From Eutypella sp. D-1 (lineage: Eukaryota > Ascomycota > Sordariomycetes > Xylariales > Diatrypaceae): 64,000 nt of DNA. Positions 24,519 through 35,360 of this stretch are shown in pieces. The notes under the pieces were generated by a model. That model had not been told where the DNA came from. It worked only from the letters and a program-made list of their open reading frames with translations, and searched no databases. The first letter of the stretch is position 1, and every line of letters begins with the position of its first letter. The translations under genes were made by a program, and so were the position numbers. The stretch covers positions 2,542,001-2,606,000 of the forward strand of contig JAJTTP010000002.1 of assembly GCA_023313575.1 (NCBI GenBank), written 5' to 3'.

Positions 24519-25894
24519 GGTTGTAGTTTGGTTGTGTTGTGTTTGTGGGGAGGACAAGGTTGATCTACTTAAAGTCAAGTTTCTTGTTTACGTAGTAGAT
24601 TTTTGGTTGATGACCGTCTTCTCTGTAATGAAACAAAGAAGGGGAGAAAAGTGACGATGGTGGTGCGCGTGATGCTCTTAAAAAAAGGAAGAAAGGGGGG
24701 AAGTTCTCTCGAGAGCTCCCTAAAGCTAAGACCTATTCAGTATTTAACTATCAGATACATCCATGGCCCGGGGATCTATGGACGGTACCTAGGTAACCTT
24801 AACTAATACGCAGATATCGAGGTATCCATACGTTGGATCTATAAATGTATGTACTGATGATATGCCTTGCCCAAGGTGGGCTGTTTGGGTACCTACGCTA
24901 CTGCCAGTACTTACATCGGCATGTACTTATTTATGTACATTATTTTGACCGATCTGGCGGTGTTTCACGTCTGTTTTTGGGGCGAAGCTTTTCCAAGGTT
25001 GCAGGTGCTGATGAAAACGGTCAAGAGACCCTTAACTATGACAACAATAGCACCTGGGCAACAGCGTACCGAACAAGACCCAACAAAGGTATTACCGCAT
25101 CACCGCCACTATGTATGTACATACCAGTGTTGACGGGCCGCCCACAACCCCGCACTAACTCACCAATCACTGGCTTCTACTCGTCGCTAGCTCGAGATCC
25201 CTGTATCGGTGATGCAATCAACTGCGACCATGCCCTCCGAATGCCCTTCGTAAAATTGGGGCACTTCCCGGCAGAAGCCGCCGGTGAGCCAATCAGTGGA
25301 TTTGTTTCAAGTACGTACTTAGATACATACCTACATGTACCTAGGCAAGGTATAGATGTAGCGTTTAGGCGGCGGGGCTGATGAGCTGGTGAGCTTCCAG
25401 ACCACTCGCTACCAGAGAGCATCATACCGGTTGCGGTTGCGGACCCCACGGAATCGCTGCCAGGGACAACCGGGATAGGATACCATATAAAGTAGGATTA
25501 TGTTAGTCCAGGATGATACTTTTTACCTGTACTTTAAGTGCCAACATGTGATCATTGCAGCTCTCTGATCAACTGTGTTTAGCTCGTGATAAACATGCGA
25601 TTATCGGATCGGGACATATCAGCATTCTTCGTGGACTTTTACCTCCGGCCTTCTTAAAATCGTGCGAATCTCATTTCGTATATATATCCTGAGAAAAAAT
25701 GATACAATCTTCTTGGTACTTGCATACAGCTACACTAGAATTCTATCTTGTATTCTAGCTTTGTAGTTCATGATAGCGACGTTGTCGGGGGAAACATGCT
25801 GGTTTTCAAACAGCTCGCCTTAGATGGGTTGATCAGTCGTCTAGCCTTGGCCTGGCGCCAGTACTGGCCCCAAAAGCATATGCAGTACACAGCG
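24519..25894. other. intergenic, no gene seen
   Basis: Contains a TACCTAGGTAAC motif at 24786-24797 and related sequence near 25329-25346. The open frame at 24845-25381 (plus) starts in AT-rich sequence and shows no family signature. Confidence 0.4.
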
Positions 25895-27534
25895 TCACGG
25901 GGGTCGCGTATATATGCTTTGCACGTTGCAGTATGACTTGAGGCCCTCGACCCCCATCTCGACACCGAGCCCGCTCTGCTTGTGTCCCGAGAAGGGAGTA
26001 CTAGGCTGCATTTATGCGTGCGACTTGACCCAGACGTTCCCGGCTTGGAGCCGGCTCGCCAGACGCTCGGACTGCATCGCGTCCCGCGTCCACACCGACG
26101 CACCGAGCCCGAATTCGCTGTCGTTAGCCCTCCGGATGACGTCCGCCTCCTCTGTCCACTTCATGACTGGTAACATAGGCCCTTGCACACATATCGTTAG
26201 CACGTAGGTACACTACATAGGTCACTTCGTTCCATCTTCGCAGGGCCCGGGGACTTACCGAACTGTTCCTCGACAACTACCCGGGAGTCTTCCGGCGGGT
26301 TGTCAATAATTGTCGGCGCGAAGAAATAGCCATCTTTCAGCAGGGGCTTCGTGCTCCCCGCCGCCACCTTGAGCCCGGCGGCTTTCACGTCCGCGAGTAA
26401 GTCTTTGATTCGCTCAAACCGCGGTTTGTTGGAGACCGGGCCCATGTAGTCGTCCTCGGAGAGACTGAGCTTGACGCTCTGCGCGAAGCCGACCATGGCC
26501 GCGAGTACGGCGCCGTAGACCGCCTCGTGGACGTACAGCCGCTTTATCGTCATGCAGATCTGGCCCGTCGTGTAGAAAGCGATGAATGCGATCTTAGCCG
26601 CGACAGCGACGGGGTCGACGTCTGCGCAGACGATAGCTGTGTCGTTGCCGCTGAGCTCCAGGGTCAGCCGTTCCATCGTCTTGCTGCAGGATGCCATGAT
26701 CTTCTTGCCCGTGCGCACGGAGCCGGTCAAGCTAACCATGTCGACCGCCGGGTGCTCGGTCAGCAGGGGCCCAAGAAGGTCGTCGCCGCTCAGCGCCTGG
26801 AAGACTCCGGGAGGAAAGAACCGGATGCCTAGATCTGCGACCTTGAGGCTGCAGTAGGGCGCGTAGGGAGACAGCTTCCAGATGAAGGCATTGCCGGCGA
26901 GCAGCGCCGGCGCGAATTTCATGCAGGCCAACATCAGGGGGTAGTTCCACGGCGCGACGCCGACGACGGTGCCCAGGGGCGTGTAGCGGGTGATCACCTT
27001 ACGTTCCGTCGTGTCCTCGATGACGGTCTCGGGGAACGGCAGTTCGCAGAAATCCCTAAGCCACTGCACCGCCGTGTCGACCTCGGAACGAGCCCACATA
27101 ATATAGGGAGGTGGAATCAGCTCATGCCTCGCGTTCACCCAGGACTGGGTATGCTGACATGCGCTCAAGCACTTTGGGTCTTAACTTGCCGGCTTTCCGG
27201 TCTCCCTGAGCAGCATTTGGGCAAAATTCTCTGCCTCCGCCTCGAGGACGTCCGCGAGACCTCTGAACGCGTTCGCGCGATCGTCCCAGGATACTTTGGC
27301 CCAGGCCTCGCTCGCCCTCCTGGCTGCCTCGGTGGCCCTGTCGACATCCCCGGCGGTGCTGAGCGGAACCTCCGGATTGCCCTCAAATGATGCAGGGTTG
27401 ACGTCGAAGCTGGTCTTGGTAGGGGTTGAAGAAATTTCCCCGTTAATGATGTTGTGGAATGTGGTGAAGTCTAGTTGACTCCTGCTTTCTCTAGTAGCAG
27501 CCGTTCTGTTCTTAGTAACTACTCGGACCTGCAA
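25895..27534 (-). pseudogene. aldehyde dehydrogenase, decayed
   Basis: NAD(P)-dependent aldehyde dehydrogenase family. Conserved sequence begins about 27474 (LDFTTFHNIINGE) and runs through the cofactor fold (TPLGTVVGVAPWNYPLMLAC, SLTGSVRTGKK), the catalytic Glu region LTLELSGND and catalytic Cys in TTGQICMTIKR, to FSGHKQSGLGVEMGVEGLK. Two splices are needed: one near 27195-27080 with an unusual GCAAGT donor after RETGKP (acceptor uncertain), and one at 26258-26182 (GTAAGT, GCTAAC branch, GCAAG). Three faults suggest decay. No ATG opens the frame, which is closed upstream by TAG. The first intron lacks a GT donor. An in-frame TAA at 26014-26012 follows WVKSHA, exactly where the family has an acidic residue, and would remove the last 38 conserved codons. 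The catalytic residues remain, so the loss is probably recent. Confidence 0.75.
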
Positions 27535-30500
27535 TTTCCCCTAAATAGCACTTCAACCCAGGGCATAAGGAGTAACCTTTCCGATCATTCGTTGCAGCTT
27601 CTATGCGTGCGAGAGTTTTTGAGTAGAATTTGACCCCTGTCACACTTTTGAGCAGGAAGCTTCGTGTATAATTAAGTAACCAAGGCATTATAGATATACT
27701 TGACAATGATGGAGCACTTGGTTTCCAACAACTAAGTATTGTGCATACGGATATACAACTTCGAAAAAATTGGATGTATGAGACGATTCATGGAGCCCCC
27801 AGGTGCTTGGCTTAGCAGTTCCTTACTACAATGGGTTATAACTGCTGTTAAATCATGAGAATATAATGTAAGGGGAAACGAGGGGAAACGAGAGGCTGTG
27901 TTATCTTCCACCAACATACTTCTATGTTGGTCAAGGGTTTTCGGCGAATGGAACGATGTTCTGCGCTTCCTTCTTTCATTCGCCTGCATGTATATAATAT
28001 CACTACAATATACCTCGGTAGTTAGGCAGAGTAGGAACAAGGTGGCCCCAACTTCAACCTCTCTCTATCTTGGAGTTGGGCCACTTCTGTTCTACACTGT
28101 CAGGTAGCCACTTTCATCTCTCGATAAGATACGTAATCTATAACGTCTTCTGTCGTAAAAGTTCCTCCTCGTCAATGGTGACGTCTTTGGTTGGTTGGTT
28201 AGTGTATTTAACGCCGCAGGCGTGAGGAACAAACTACTTACGCAGACCTCACTAGGTGTATGCGGTGTGTGAGGCTATCTATCTACGTACGTACGTATCA
28301 GAAATCTAACCCAATGGCACACATGATAGTATTTATACCGTTCCCGTTGGCTCCTCCAGTTGAGCTAGTGTACGGCACAACTATCTGGGTGCCTCTTGTC
28401 CACCGTTATTCTGATATTGCCGTTCAGTGTCAGGTTGGTTAACCTGAGGGCGTTCGAATCATTGTGCCACAGCCCTGAGACTAGGGGTTTTGTCGGGATG
28501 GCGACGTCCTGCGAGACTGCCAGGACAGTTCCCCGCTCGTGTCATATCCATATCCACTCGGGTATCAACGAAGAATACACAAATAATGTTTTGGGCTTGG
28601 ACTTACCTACCTTGAAATGAAAGGTTTCTTCCGCGGAGTGGTAAGCACCTGCGACAACTTGACGTCGTACAGGTGCTTCGTCTCTGATGTCAACCGCCCA
28701 TAGATTATTCCTAGAACAGATCGCGAATACGAGACATCTGGCCTATTGAATGGGACTCGCATACTGCATTGCGCGTATACGCGCCTAGCGGCACAAGGCT
28801 CTTTGAGAAGTTATACCCGATCATTAATGGAACCGGAGTGTAGTATAACGGATACGGAACCCTACGGCAGTAGAAGATGATAAGGTTGTATCCATTAGAG
28901 CTATCACTAAGCTGACTCTGCTGAGATGGTGCATATAGGACTATATATAAGACAGGGGTTCGGCGAATCCAGCAAACATCGTGATGATCATGTAGAAGAA
29001 AGAAGATAGATACAGGCCCATAGGATATAGCTATAGTGAGAATGAATGGGGCCTGACATGTAAGCTGTGGCAGAAGAGATAAGGAGGTCTCCGCTGTTCT
29101 CGACTAGCTTCTTCTAACAAGGATTTCAGGAGGGGTCCTGAGCGTCGTACGATCATAAGCATACCTGTCACACTGGCATAGACTGCAGTCATATATTCTT
29201 TTGGGATCTGCTTCGAGTCAGAACGGGGACGGACGGACTCGGTCAAATGTATGGTCTATGAGGAAACGCCTTCTGGGTAGCGAAACGGTGGTTTCGGTGC
29301 AACATCAAGTGTTTTGTATCGTCCTCCTATGATTGGTATCATATAATAGCTTGATAGATCCAATTTAGAAGATGTAAATCACAAAATTAGATAACCTGGT
29401 AATCATAATGTGCTTTGAAGGTACGGATACCGTATGATTACGGAGGGGTACCTCATCCGATATGCCTGGTAAGAAACTGCAAGGGTCATTAGGTGAAGCT
29501 CTTTAAAAGCCGTTTGTTCTTTTTCCGGGTCATATAGTATGTGAATTATCATCTTTTCAGGAGGCTGAGTTGATAACATTTTTGTTATCATGCCATACCA
29601 TTCAATTTGACATGCGGACCTAACCCTAAATATGCGGGACACTGAATACGGAAAGTCCGCCATGATTAGGGAAGAGGAGAGGCGGGATGTATCAATAGAT
29701 GACAAGTCTTTATTCACATGTCGTTTCTAAGGTGTAATATGCATTATTGATACTTTTCACATGTCACTTACCACAGCCTGGGTCCGGGTTATTTGATTTT
29801 GAGTAATCACGCCGTTGTAATGCAGACGTTTCCTTCCCTTGCGAGTGGACTCACGTAATAATTGCACATCAGGGTGACATGAAGTGAATCAGCATGACGG
29901 TTTAAGAGGGAGATGATGTACTCAGACAGAGTAGACGGGTTGCCAAATAAGGATGACATATTTTTTGGCGAATCAGAACACTGCCTAATAGATGGTGGCG
30001 GCCCGGAGTAGGTAGCTGAAGGTCGCGTACCTGTCTCTAGAGGGACAATAACGCAATAGTAAGCCACGTGACAGCCTTGTCATGTTGTGTAATGAAGATT
30101 CTAAGATACATTGCGAATTGTCTGGTTTTTCAAGTGAAGCAACCAATAGCGAGCTTATCGATGTTGCAGTCTGCGCTACAGGATTACTGATTCATACCCA
30201 ACGCGTTGCACGGCAAGGGTGACAGGGACAGTTATGTAAGTGAGCAAAGTCTGGACGCTACACTGCGGCATTGATGGAACGTTCTTGCCAATCGCGTCAT
30301 TTAATTATCCGAAAGGATTAACCGCATGCCTATCGTTACAATGTCTAAGTCCCGATACTCTGAAGTGAAGACGAGATACCTTACAAACTAAAAAGGCGGC
30401 TTCCAGTAAATTGATTGCCCTCTGATGATACATTTGTGACAGTCAACGCAAACTCCTGTGAGGAACTTCTGCAGCTAACGGATGCATGGCAAAGGGAAGG

Positions 30501-30987
30501 GGAGAGTACGGCAGTTTCCTCAACCCTAGGTCACGAATTCTCGCCTATGAAATGCTAGTTAGGCCATTACTACAGCTGATGACATGGTGTGATATGATGC
30601 TCGTGTTATCCTTCCGATCTTGGCATTATAGTCACATCCAAAGACCCTAAGTGAAGACCCAGAGCATCCAGGGTACTTTATGATGTGATATGATACTATT
30701 CTTATAGTGCTGACGTTAAGGACAAAGGTTGTGTCAAGAGGAAGGACAATTAGAGACATGATGGGAATCATGTATAAAAGGCATGTTGCTCCCTCTCCAT
30801 AGCAGTAGCTAAACTTTAAGGCAGACAAGATCATAGACTGACAGCAACAATAAAACCCCATCGAAGGGTGCACACGACACTGTCCCGCTGCTAGCATCTT
30901 TACAGTCATATTAGTCTCCGTGGGATATATTTGGCTGAATATCACATTATTTACTTGAATGCAATACCTTCACCTAAATTGTGCATC
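27535..30987. other. 3.4-kb gene-free AT-rich stretch
   Basis: No supported gene on either strand. Short frames (29403-29717, 30559-30945) lack family motifs. It holds two copies of an AGGGGAAACG unit near 27872-27893 and a run of ACGT units near 28284-28297. It separates the decayed aldehyde dehydrogenase from the UbiA-type gene. Confidence 0.45.
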
Positions 30988-31929
30988 ATGAAATCTACTT
31001 GTTCCCCTCAGCTCCCTGAGAGCGCATCTCTGTCCAAATCTGCAAGCCTCAGTTCCGTGCGGCGTGCCATTCACACAGCTTATCTTTTCAGTCGTGACAA
31101 CATCAAAGATATTACCTGCCTGGGCTTCGTATTCGGTGCTCTGAATGCCTCTGTGTCATCCAAGCTCTCTATGGGCCCCGACCGTTCTTTGAATCAAATC
31201 CTGGCCTCTGCCCCTTGGATGATCCTCTGGTCTTCGAGTAACTTGTTTCTTTTCAACCTTCACAACCAAAGACACTCCGCCTCAGTGGCAGAAGATCGCC
31301 TGAATAAACCTTGGCGCCCGCTCCCCTCTGGAAGAATTACTCCCGAACAGACGACACGGGTCATGTATTACATGTATCCCGTCATTATACTAGTTTCACT
31401 CGCCAGTGGTGGATTGGGGCCGTGCTTGTTTGGATCGTTCTTGTGTCTATGGTATAATGAGTGGAGCGGCGCATCCGACCCGTTTCTTAAAAACCTCTTG
31501 AACGGGTTTGGATTCGCCTGCTTCCTAGCTGGTCCGTTGGAAGTTGCCACAAAACAATCGGTCTTCTCCGGGGAAGGCAAAGCCGCCGCCTGGCTGTTCA
31601 TGCTCGCAGTCTCTATTACGACAACTAGTCATACTCAGGACTTCCGCGATATGGAGGGGGATAAAGCAACAGGGAGGAATACAGTGCCGTTGGTAATCGG
31701 GGACATGAAAGCGAGGCTATCTGTGGCTCTCGGGGTTATCCTATGGAATTGCACAGCTTGTTGGTTCTGGGGTGGAGCCTGGAAAGCGGGAGCCTTAGCC
31801 TGGGTTACTGGCCTTGCTATGGTGGGTAATCTATTCTGGAATCGAAGCAGAGAAGGGGATGTTTTCACATGGAAACTGTGGCCATTCTGGATGTTTGGTT
31901 TATTCGTTCTGCCAGCGTTGATGAAGTAG
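30988..31929 (+). CDS. UbiA-superfamily membrane terpene cyclase / prenyltransferase
   Basis: Integral membrane enzyme of the UbiA superfamily, related to fungal UbiA-type sesquiterpene cyclases such as Fma-TC of the fumagillin pathway and to aromatic prenyltransferases. Single exon, 313 residues, starting at ATG (MKSTCSPQLPES); the upstream extension opens only with TTG. The first metal-diphosphate motif region is NLHNQRHSASVAEDRLNKPW followed by RPLPSGRI, near residue 93. Its spacing differs from the canonical NDxxD, with Glu-Asp before RLNKPWRP. The second motif is canonical: DFRDMEGDKATGRNTVPLVI (Asp218, Asp222, Asp226). Seven or eight hydrophobic helices are visible. It acts on a prenyl diphosphate in the ER membrane by family analogy; cyclase versus transferase cannot be settled. 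Flanked by a decayed aldehyde dehydrogenase and a GMC-oxidoreductase remnant. Confidence 0.85.
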   Translation: MKSTCSPQLPESASLSKSASLSSVRRAIHTAYLFSRDNIKDITCLGFVFGALNASVSSKLSMGPDRSLNQILASAPWMILWSSSNLFLFNLHNQRHSASVAEDRLNKPWRPLPSGRITPEQTTRVMYYMYPVIILVSLASGGLGPCLFGSFLCLWYNEWSGASDPFLKNLLNGFGFACFLAGPLEVATKQSVFSGEGKAAAWLFMLAVSITTTSHTQDFRDMEGDKATGRNTVPLVIGDMKARLSVALGVILWNCTACWFWGGAWKAGALAWVTGLAMVGNLFWNRSREGDVFTWKLWPFWMFGLFVLPALMK

Positions 31930-32283
31930 GAGACTCGGACGTTTTGGTGGCAGCGATTCTAGTTCAACCTCAGGAAACCTGCTACTGACTTACACCCCGT
32001 AAACAGCTTCATAAATAGCAGTATATAAGATTGCTAGCCCTATACTGTCACAGTTGAAAGTGGGTCACTGTGACAGAGCTATTTTGTAGGAGGGAGGATC
32101 GGATATAGTAGAACAAGCGACCTTAAGCCCAGTGATCAATAGGGTATATAAATAGGGGGATCGCCTAAGCCCAGACGAGGTGATCCCTTTCTTCTATGTA
32201 TCAATATACGATTCTTATGACATATCTGACACTTTGATATTCTGAGCGTGATAACTATGTAAGTGAAGGGAGAGCATCGAGAA
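31930..32283. other. spacer with two inverted repeats after the UbiA gene
   Basis: ACTGTCACAGT at 32044-32054 faces ACTGTGACAGA at 32067-32077 (10 of 11 pairs). A second imperfect hairpin, GGGATCGCCT against AGGTGATCCC, lies about 32157-32187. The rest shows nothing recognisable. Confidence 0.45.
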
Positions 32284-32690
32284 CCTAACCTACCCGTGGT
32301 CTCCAAGGAAGGGCGCAGTGCTATCAAGCAGCTGCCCGATGAACAGCGGACCAAACTGGAGAAGAGCCTTCACACGGTCTAACACAGTCCTATTTTAGGT
32401 GTGGCAGAAAGGATTTTGCTCGACACGAGGCAACCATCGGCTGCTCATCTTTCGGTTCTTGGACAACAAGTTCTTCCGGTCGATCCCGAATGAGACTCGC
32501 CCAAAGGGGCCGTACCGGGGAGCTTTATCACGATCGGAGTCTTTCTCTCACAGCTGCTCTCGCGAGGTAATGTTCCCCTCATTTCTGCAGATCCATCAGC
32601 TAAACCCACAATCGACCCTAACTCGCAAATCCGGTGGATGTAGAAGCCTTCGCACAGGCTGGATCATCCCGGTTCGGCAAACTGTTGAGG
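32284..32690 (+). pseudogene. GMC oxidoreductase remnant
   Basis: A fragment of an FAD-dependent glucose-methanol-choline oxidoreductase, C-terminal half only. The clearest piece is ITIGVFLSQLLSRG followed by SADPSAKPTIDPN (about 32525-32625), the segment before the last catalytic region of the family. Upstream in the same frame lies VAERILLDTRQPSAAHLSV, and before a possible intron, SKEGRSAIKQLPDEQRTKLE. The frame is broken by TGA at 32491-32493 and TAG at 32641-32643. Both could come from CGA and CAG by C-to-T change, as repeat-induced point mutation would cause. No FAD-binding N-terminus (GxGxxG) is present upstream. It is a dead fragment next to the UbiA-type gene. Confidence 0.65.
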
Positions 32691-33253
32691 AAAAGAAAAA
32701 CAAAAAAAAAACATACAACACCGGGGATTCGCTGGTCGTCACCGACCCAACTACTAATCCGGCCCTATCTGGCTTAACTAGGGGAGAGCGGACGGGATCC
32801 CGTGTATTCCAGATGGTATGGTCGTATGTGGGAGATGAGGACTTTATCAGCATTTATATATCTACACTAGAATTCAGATATGCAACAAACGAGCAGAGGC
32901 TTTTTATATGCGATAATTGAATGTTCAATAATTATAGTCACGTGCTCTCGTGAATCCGCTTCTCCGCTTTCAGAAGTGGGAAGACGCGCCAAGAAAACTC
33001 GACCATTAATAATTCATTATTCTCCGATTCACCGTGTTATCTTTCACGACTTTTTAATCCCCACATTCATCATTCATGATGAGATTAGCATTTTCCTTGC
33101 GCGTCATATTCCGCGTCATCGTCACCCCCCCAGTTGGCTAGATCTACAACCACAAGTCAACCCAATGATGAAGTCAAGGATCCCTAGACAATCAGATGAT
33201 GTGAAAAGACATTCTACAAGTACCTGTAGCTCGGTGTTACTTAACCCGGTATC
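32691..33253. other. upstream region of the polymerase kappa gene
   Basis: AT-rich sequence with an A tract at 32700-32709. No gene recognised. Presumably includes the promoter and 5' leader of the downstream polymerase gene. Confidence 0.4.
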
Positions 33254-35360
33254 ATGACAGATAATGTAGAGAACGTGGGCCGGTCACCTGACGAGGCCCC
33301 TGACGAGGGGGATCTCGTAGAGCCGAATAATGATGAGACATTGGATAGCAAGAAGCAAGAGAAACAGGAGCATGACACGCTCAAATATCATCTCCTTGGT
33401 CCCTCTTTGACCAAGGCTGGTCAGGACACAGTTGATCAGACAAAGGTATATTATATTGGTTTTTTTCCCAAGGCATCTAGCCAAGTTCAACACGATATGT
33501 CCGCCGACACGAAATCTCATGCGCTTCGTCTTGTAGGTTTCCGAGATCATCTACAATGCCTCAAAAGGCTCCAAGTACTTCAACCGGGAAGAGGAGAAGG
33601 ACAAGATCCTGACGCAGAAGATCAGCCAAATCATTGAGAAGAAACGCCGACTTGAGAAGCTCGATCTGACCCGGGAGCTCCGCGCCGCCGACCAGCTTAT
33701 CACTCAGCTTGACGCCACCAGAGATCTCACGCAGCACATCGTTCATATCGACTGCGATGCCTTCTACGCCGCCGTGGAGCAACTTGACCGCCCCGAACTT
33801 AAAGATGTTCCTTTCGCCGTTGGCGGGGGCGTCCTAACCACTTGCAACTATGTCGCGCGCAGATTTGGCTGTCGGAGTGGGATGGCGGGCTTCGTTGCTA
33901 AGAAGTTATGTCCGGAATTGCTTCTCCTTCCGCTGAACTTCGACAAATATACATCGAAAGCCGAAGAAGTTCGGGAGATTCTCGCGGATTACGACCCGCG
34001 CTTTGAAAGCGCTAGTATCGACGAGGCATACCTCAATATCACTGAGTACTGCCGGGAGCATGGCATGTCGCCCGAAGACGCGGTGCAGCAGATGCGGGAC
34101 CAAGTTCACGAGAAGACAAAGATCACCGTCTCTGCCGGAATAGCCGCCAATGCCAAACTTGCCAAGATCTGCTCTAACATGAACAAGCCTAACGGCCAAT
34201 ACATTCTGCCAAGTAACCGGCAGGCTATCATGGCCTTTATGAGGGACTTGCCTACGAGGAAAGTCAACGGGATCGGCCGCGTCCTGGAACGTGAGCTGCA
34301 AGAAATAGGCGTCAAAACATGTGGAGACATCTATGAGCACCGCCGGTTCTTGCGCCAATTATTCGGTGATAAGACGTATGAGTTCTTGATCGGGTGCCAT
34401 CTCGGCCTCGGTCGGACTGACATACAGCCCGCTGAGGAGTATGAGAGGAAAAGTGTAGGAACTGAGAGCACATTTCGGGACATGTCGGATCCCGTTCAAC
34501 TAAGGGAGAAGTTGCGCTCGACAGCAGAGGAATTGGAAAAGGACATGCGGCGAGCCGAATGCAAAGGGCGAACTCTTGTACTGAAGGTCAAGCTCCACAC
34601 CTACGAAGTTCTCACCAGACAAGTCGCTACACCAAGGGCAGTCTCCTTAGCGGATGACCTGTACAACTACTCATTGCCCATCCTGACCAAGCTGCAACAG
34701 GAAATCCCTGGCATGAAACTGCGGCTCATGGGTCTCCGCTGCACGCATTTGGTGAGCACCAAAAAGCCGGACACGCGTGCTTTCTTCGGTTTGAAGCCTC
34801 TGAGGACAGAATCGTCAGACGGCCCCTCAGTAACAAATGGCAAGCGCAAGGCCGACGAAGCGCTCGACGACCAGACCAGGGAAGCGGAACTGGTGATGAG
34901 TTTAACTGAAGGGGATATGGACGCAGATGGCTATGAGTCGGCAGGTGTTGAAGGAGGACCCGGAGACGACGACAACCGCCGCCGCCGCCAACATGGCAAG
35001 GAGATTGTCCCGAATCCTAAGAAAGCACCCACAGACAAAGAGAAAGAGAAGAAGGACGAATGGTGGGACTGCCCAATCTGCAACCGTCCGCAACCCGCAG
35101 ACGAGCACCTACTCAACGAGCACATTGACCTCTGCCTCTCGAGGCAGACAATTCGCGACGCCGTGCAAGGAGACTATTCAACTACATCCCGTAGTGGCAG
35201 TCCCGCCGCAGGACCCGGCACCGTCGATGCGAAGAGGCCAAAGATAGCGGCGGCGGCAGCAGCAGCAGGGGATAAGAAGAAAAAGGGTCGGCCATCCAGT
35301 TCCACGCGGCGACCATCCGCATCTAGCGACCCTAGGCAAAAGAAGCTGTTCTTTGGATGA
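33254..35360 (+). CDS. Y-family DNA polymerase kappa (DinB type)
   Basis: Translesion DNA polymerase acting in the nucleus at stalled forks. Exons 33254-33445 and 33537-35360 give 671 residues; the intron has a GTATAT donor and CTTGTAG acceptor. An N-terminal acidic extension leads to the kappa-specific N-clasp (VSEIIYNASKGSKYFNREEE). The catalytic core follows: VHIDCDAFYAAVE (Asp136), FAVGGGVLTTCNYVARRFG, RSGMAGFVAKKLCP and the active-site ASIDEAYLN (Asp226, Glu227). The helix-hairpin-helix part (PTRKVNGIGRVLERELQ) and little-finger domain (ESTFRDMSDP) follow. Near residues 574-600 is a single UBZ4/Rad18-type zinc finger, CPICNRPQPADEH with the later HIDLC. The protein ends QKKLFFG, resembling a short PCNA-interacting peptide. 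The length is normal for fungal kappa-type polymerases. Confidence 0.93.

Noticed and set aside
24845..25381. 179-codon plus-strand frame
   Set aside because: AT-rich flanks, no promoter or start context and no recognisable domain.
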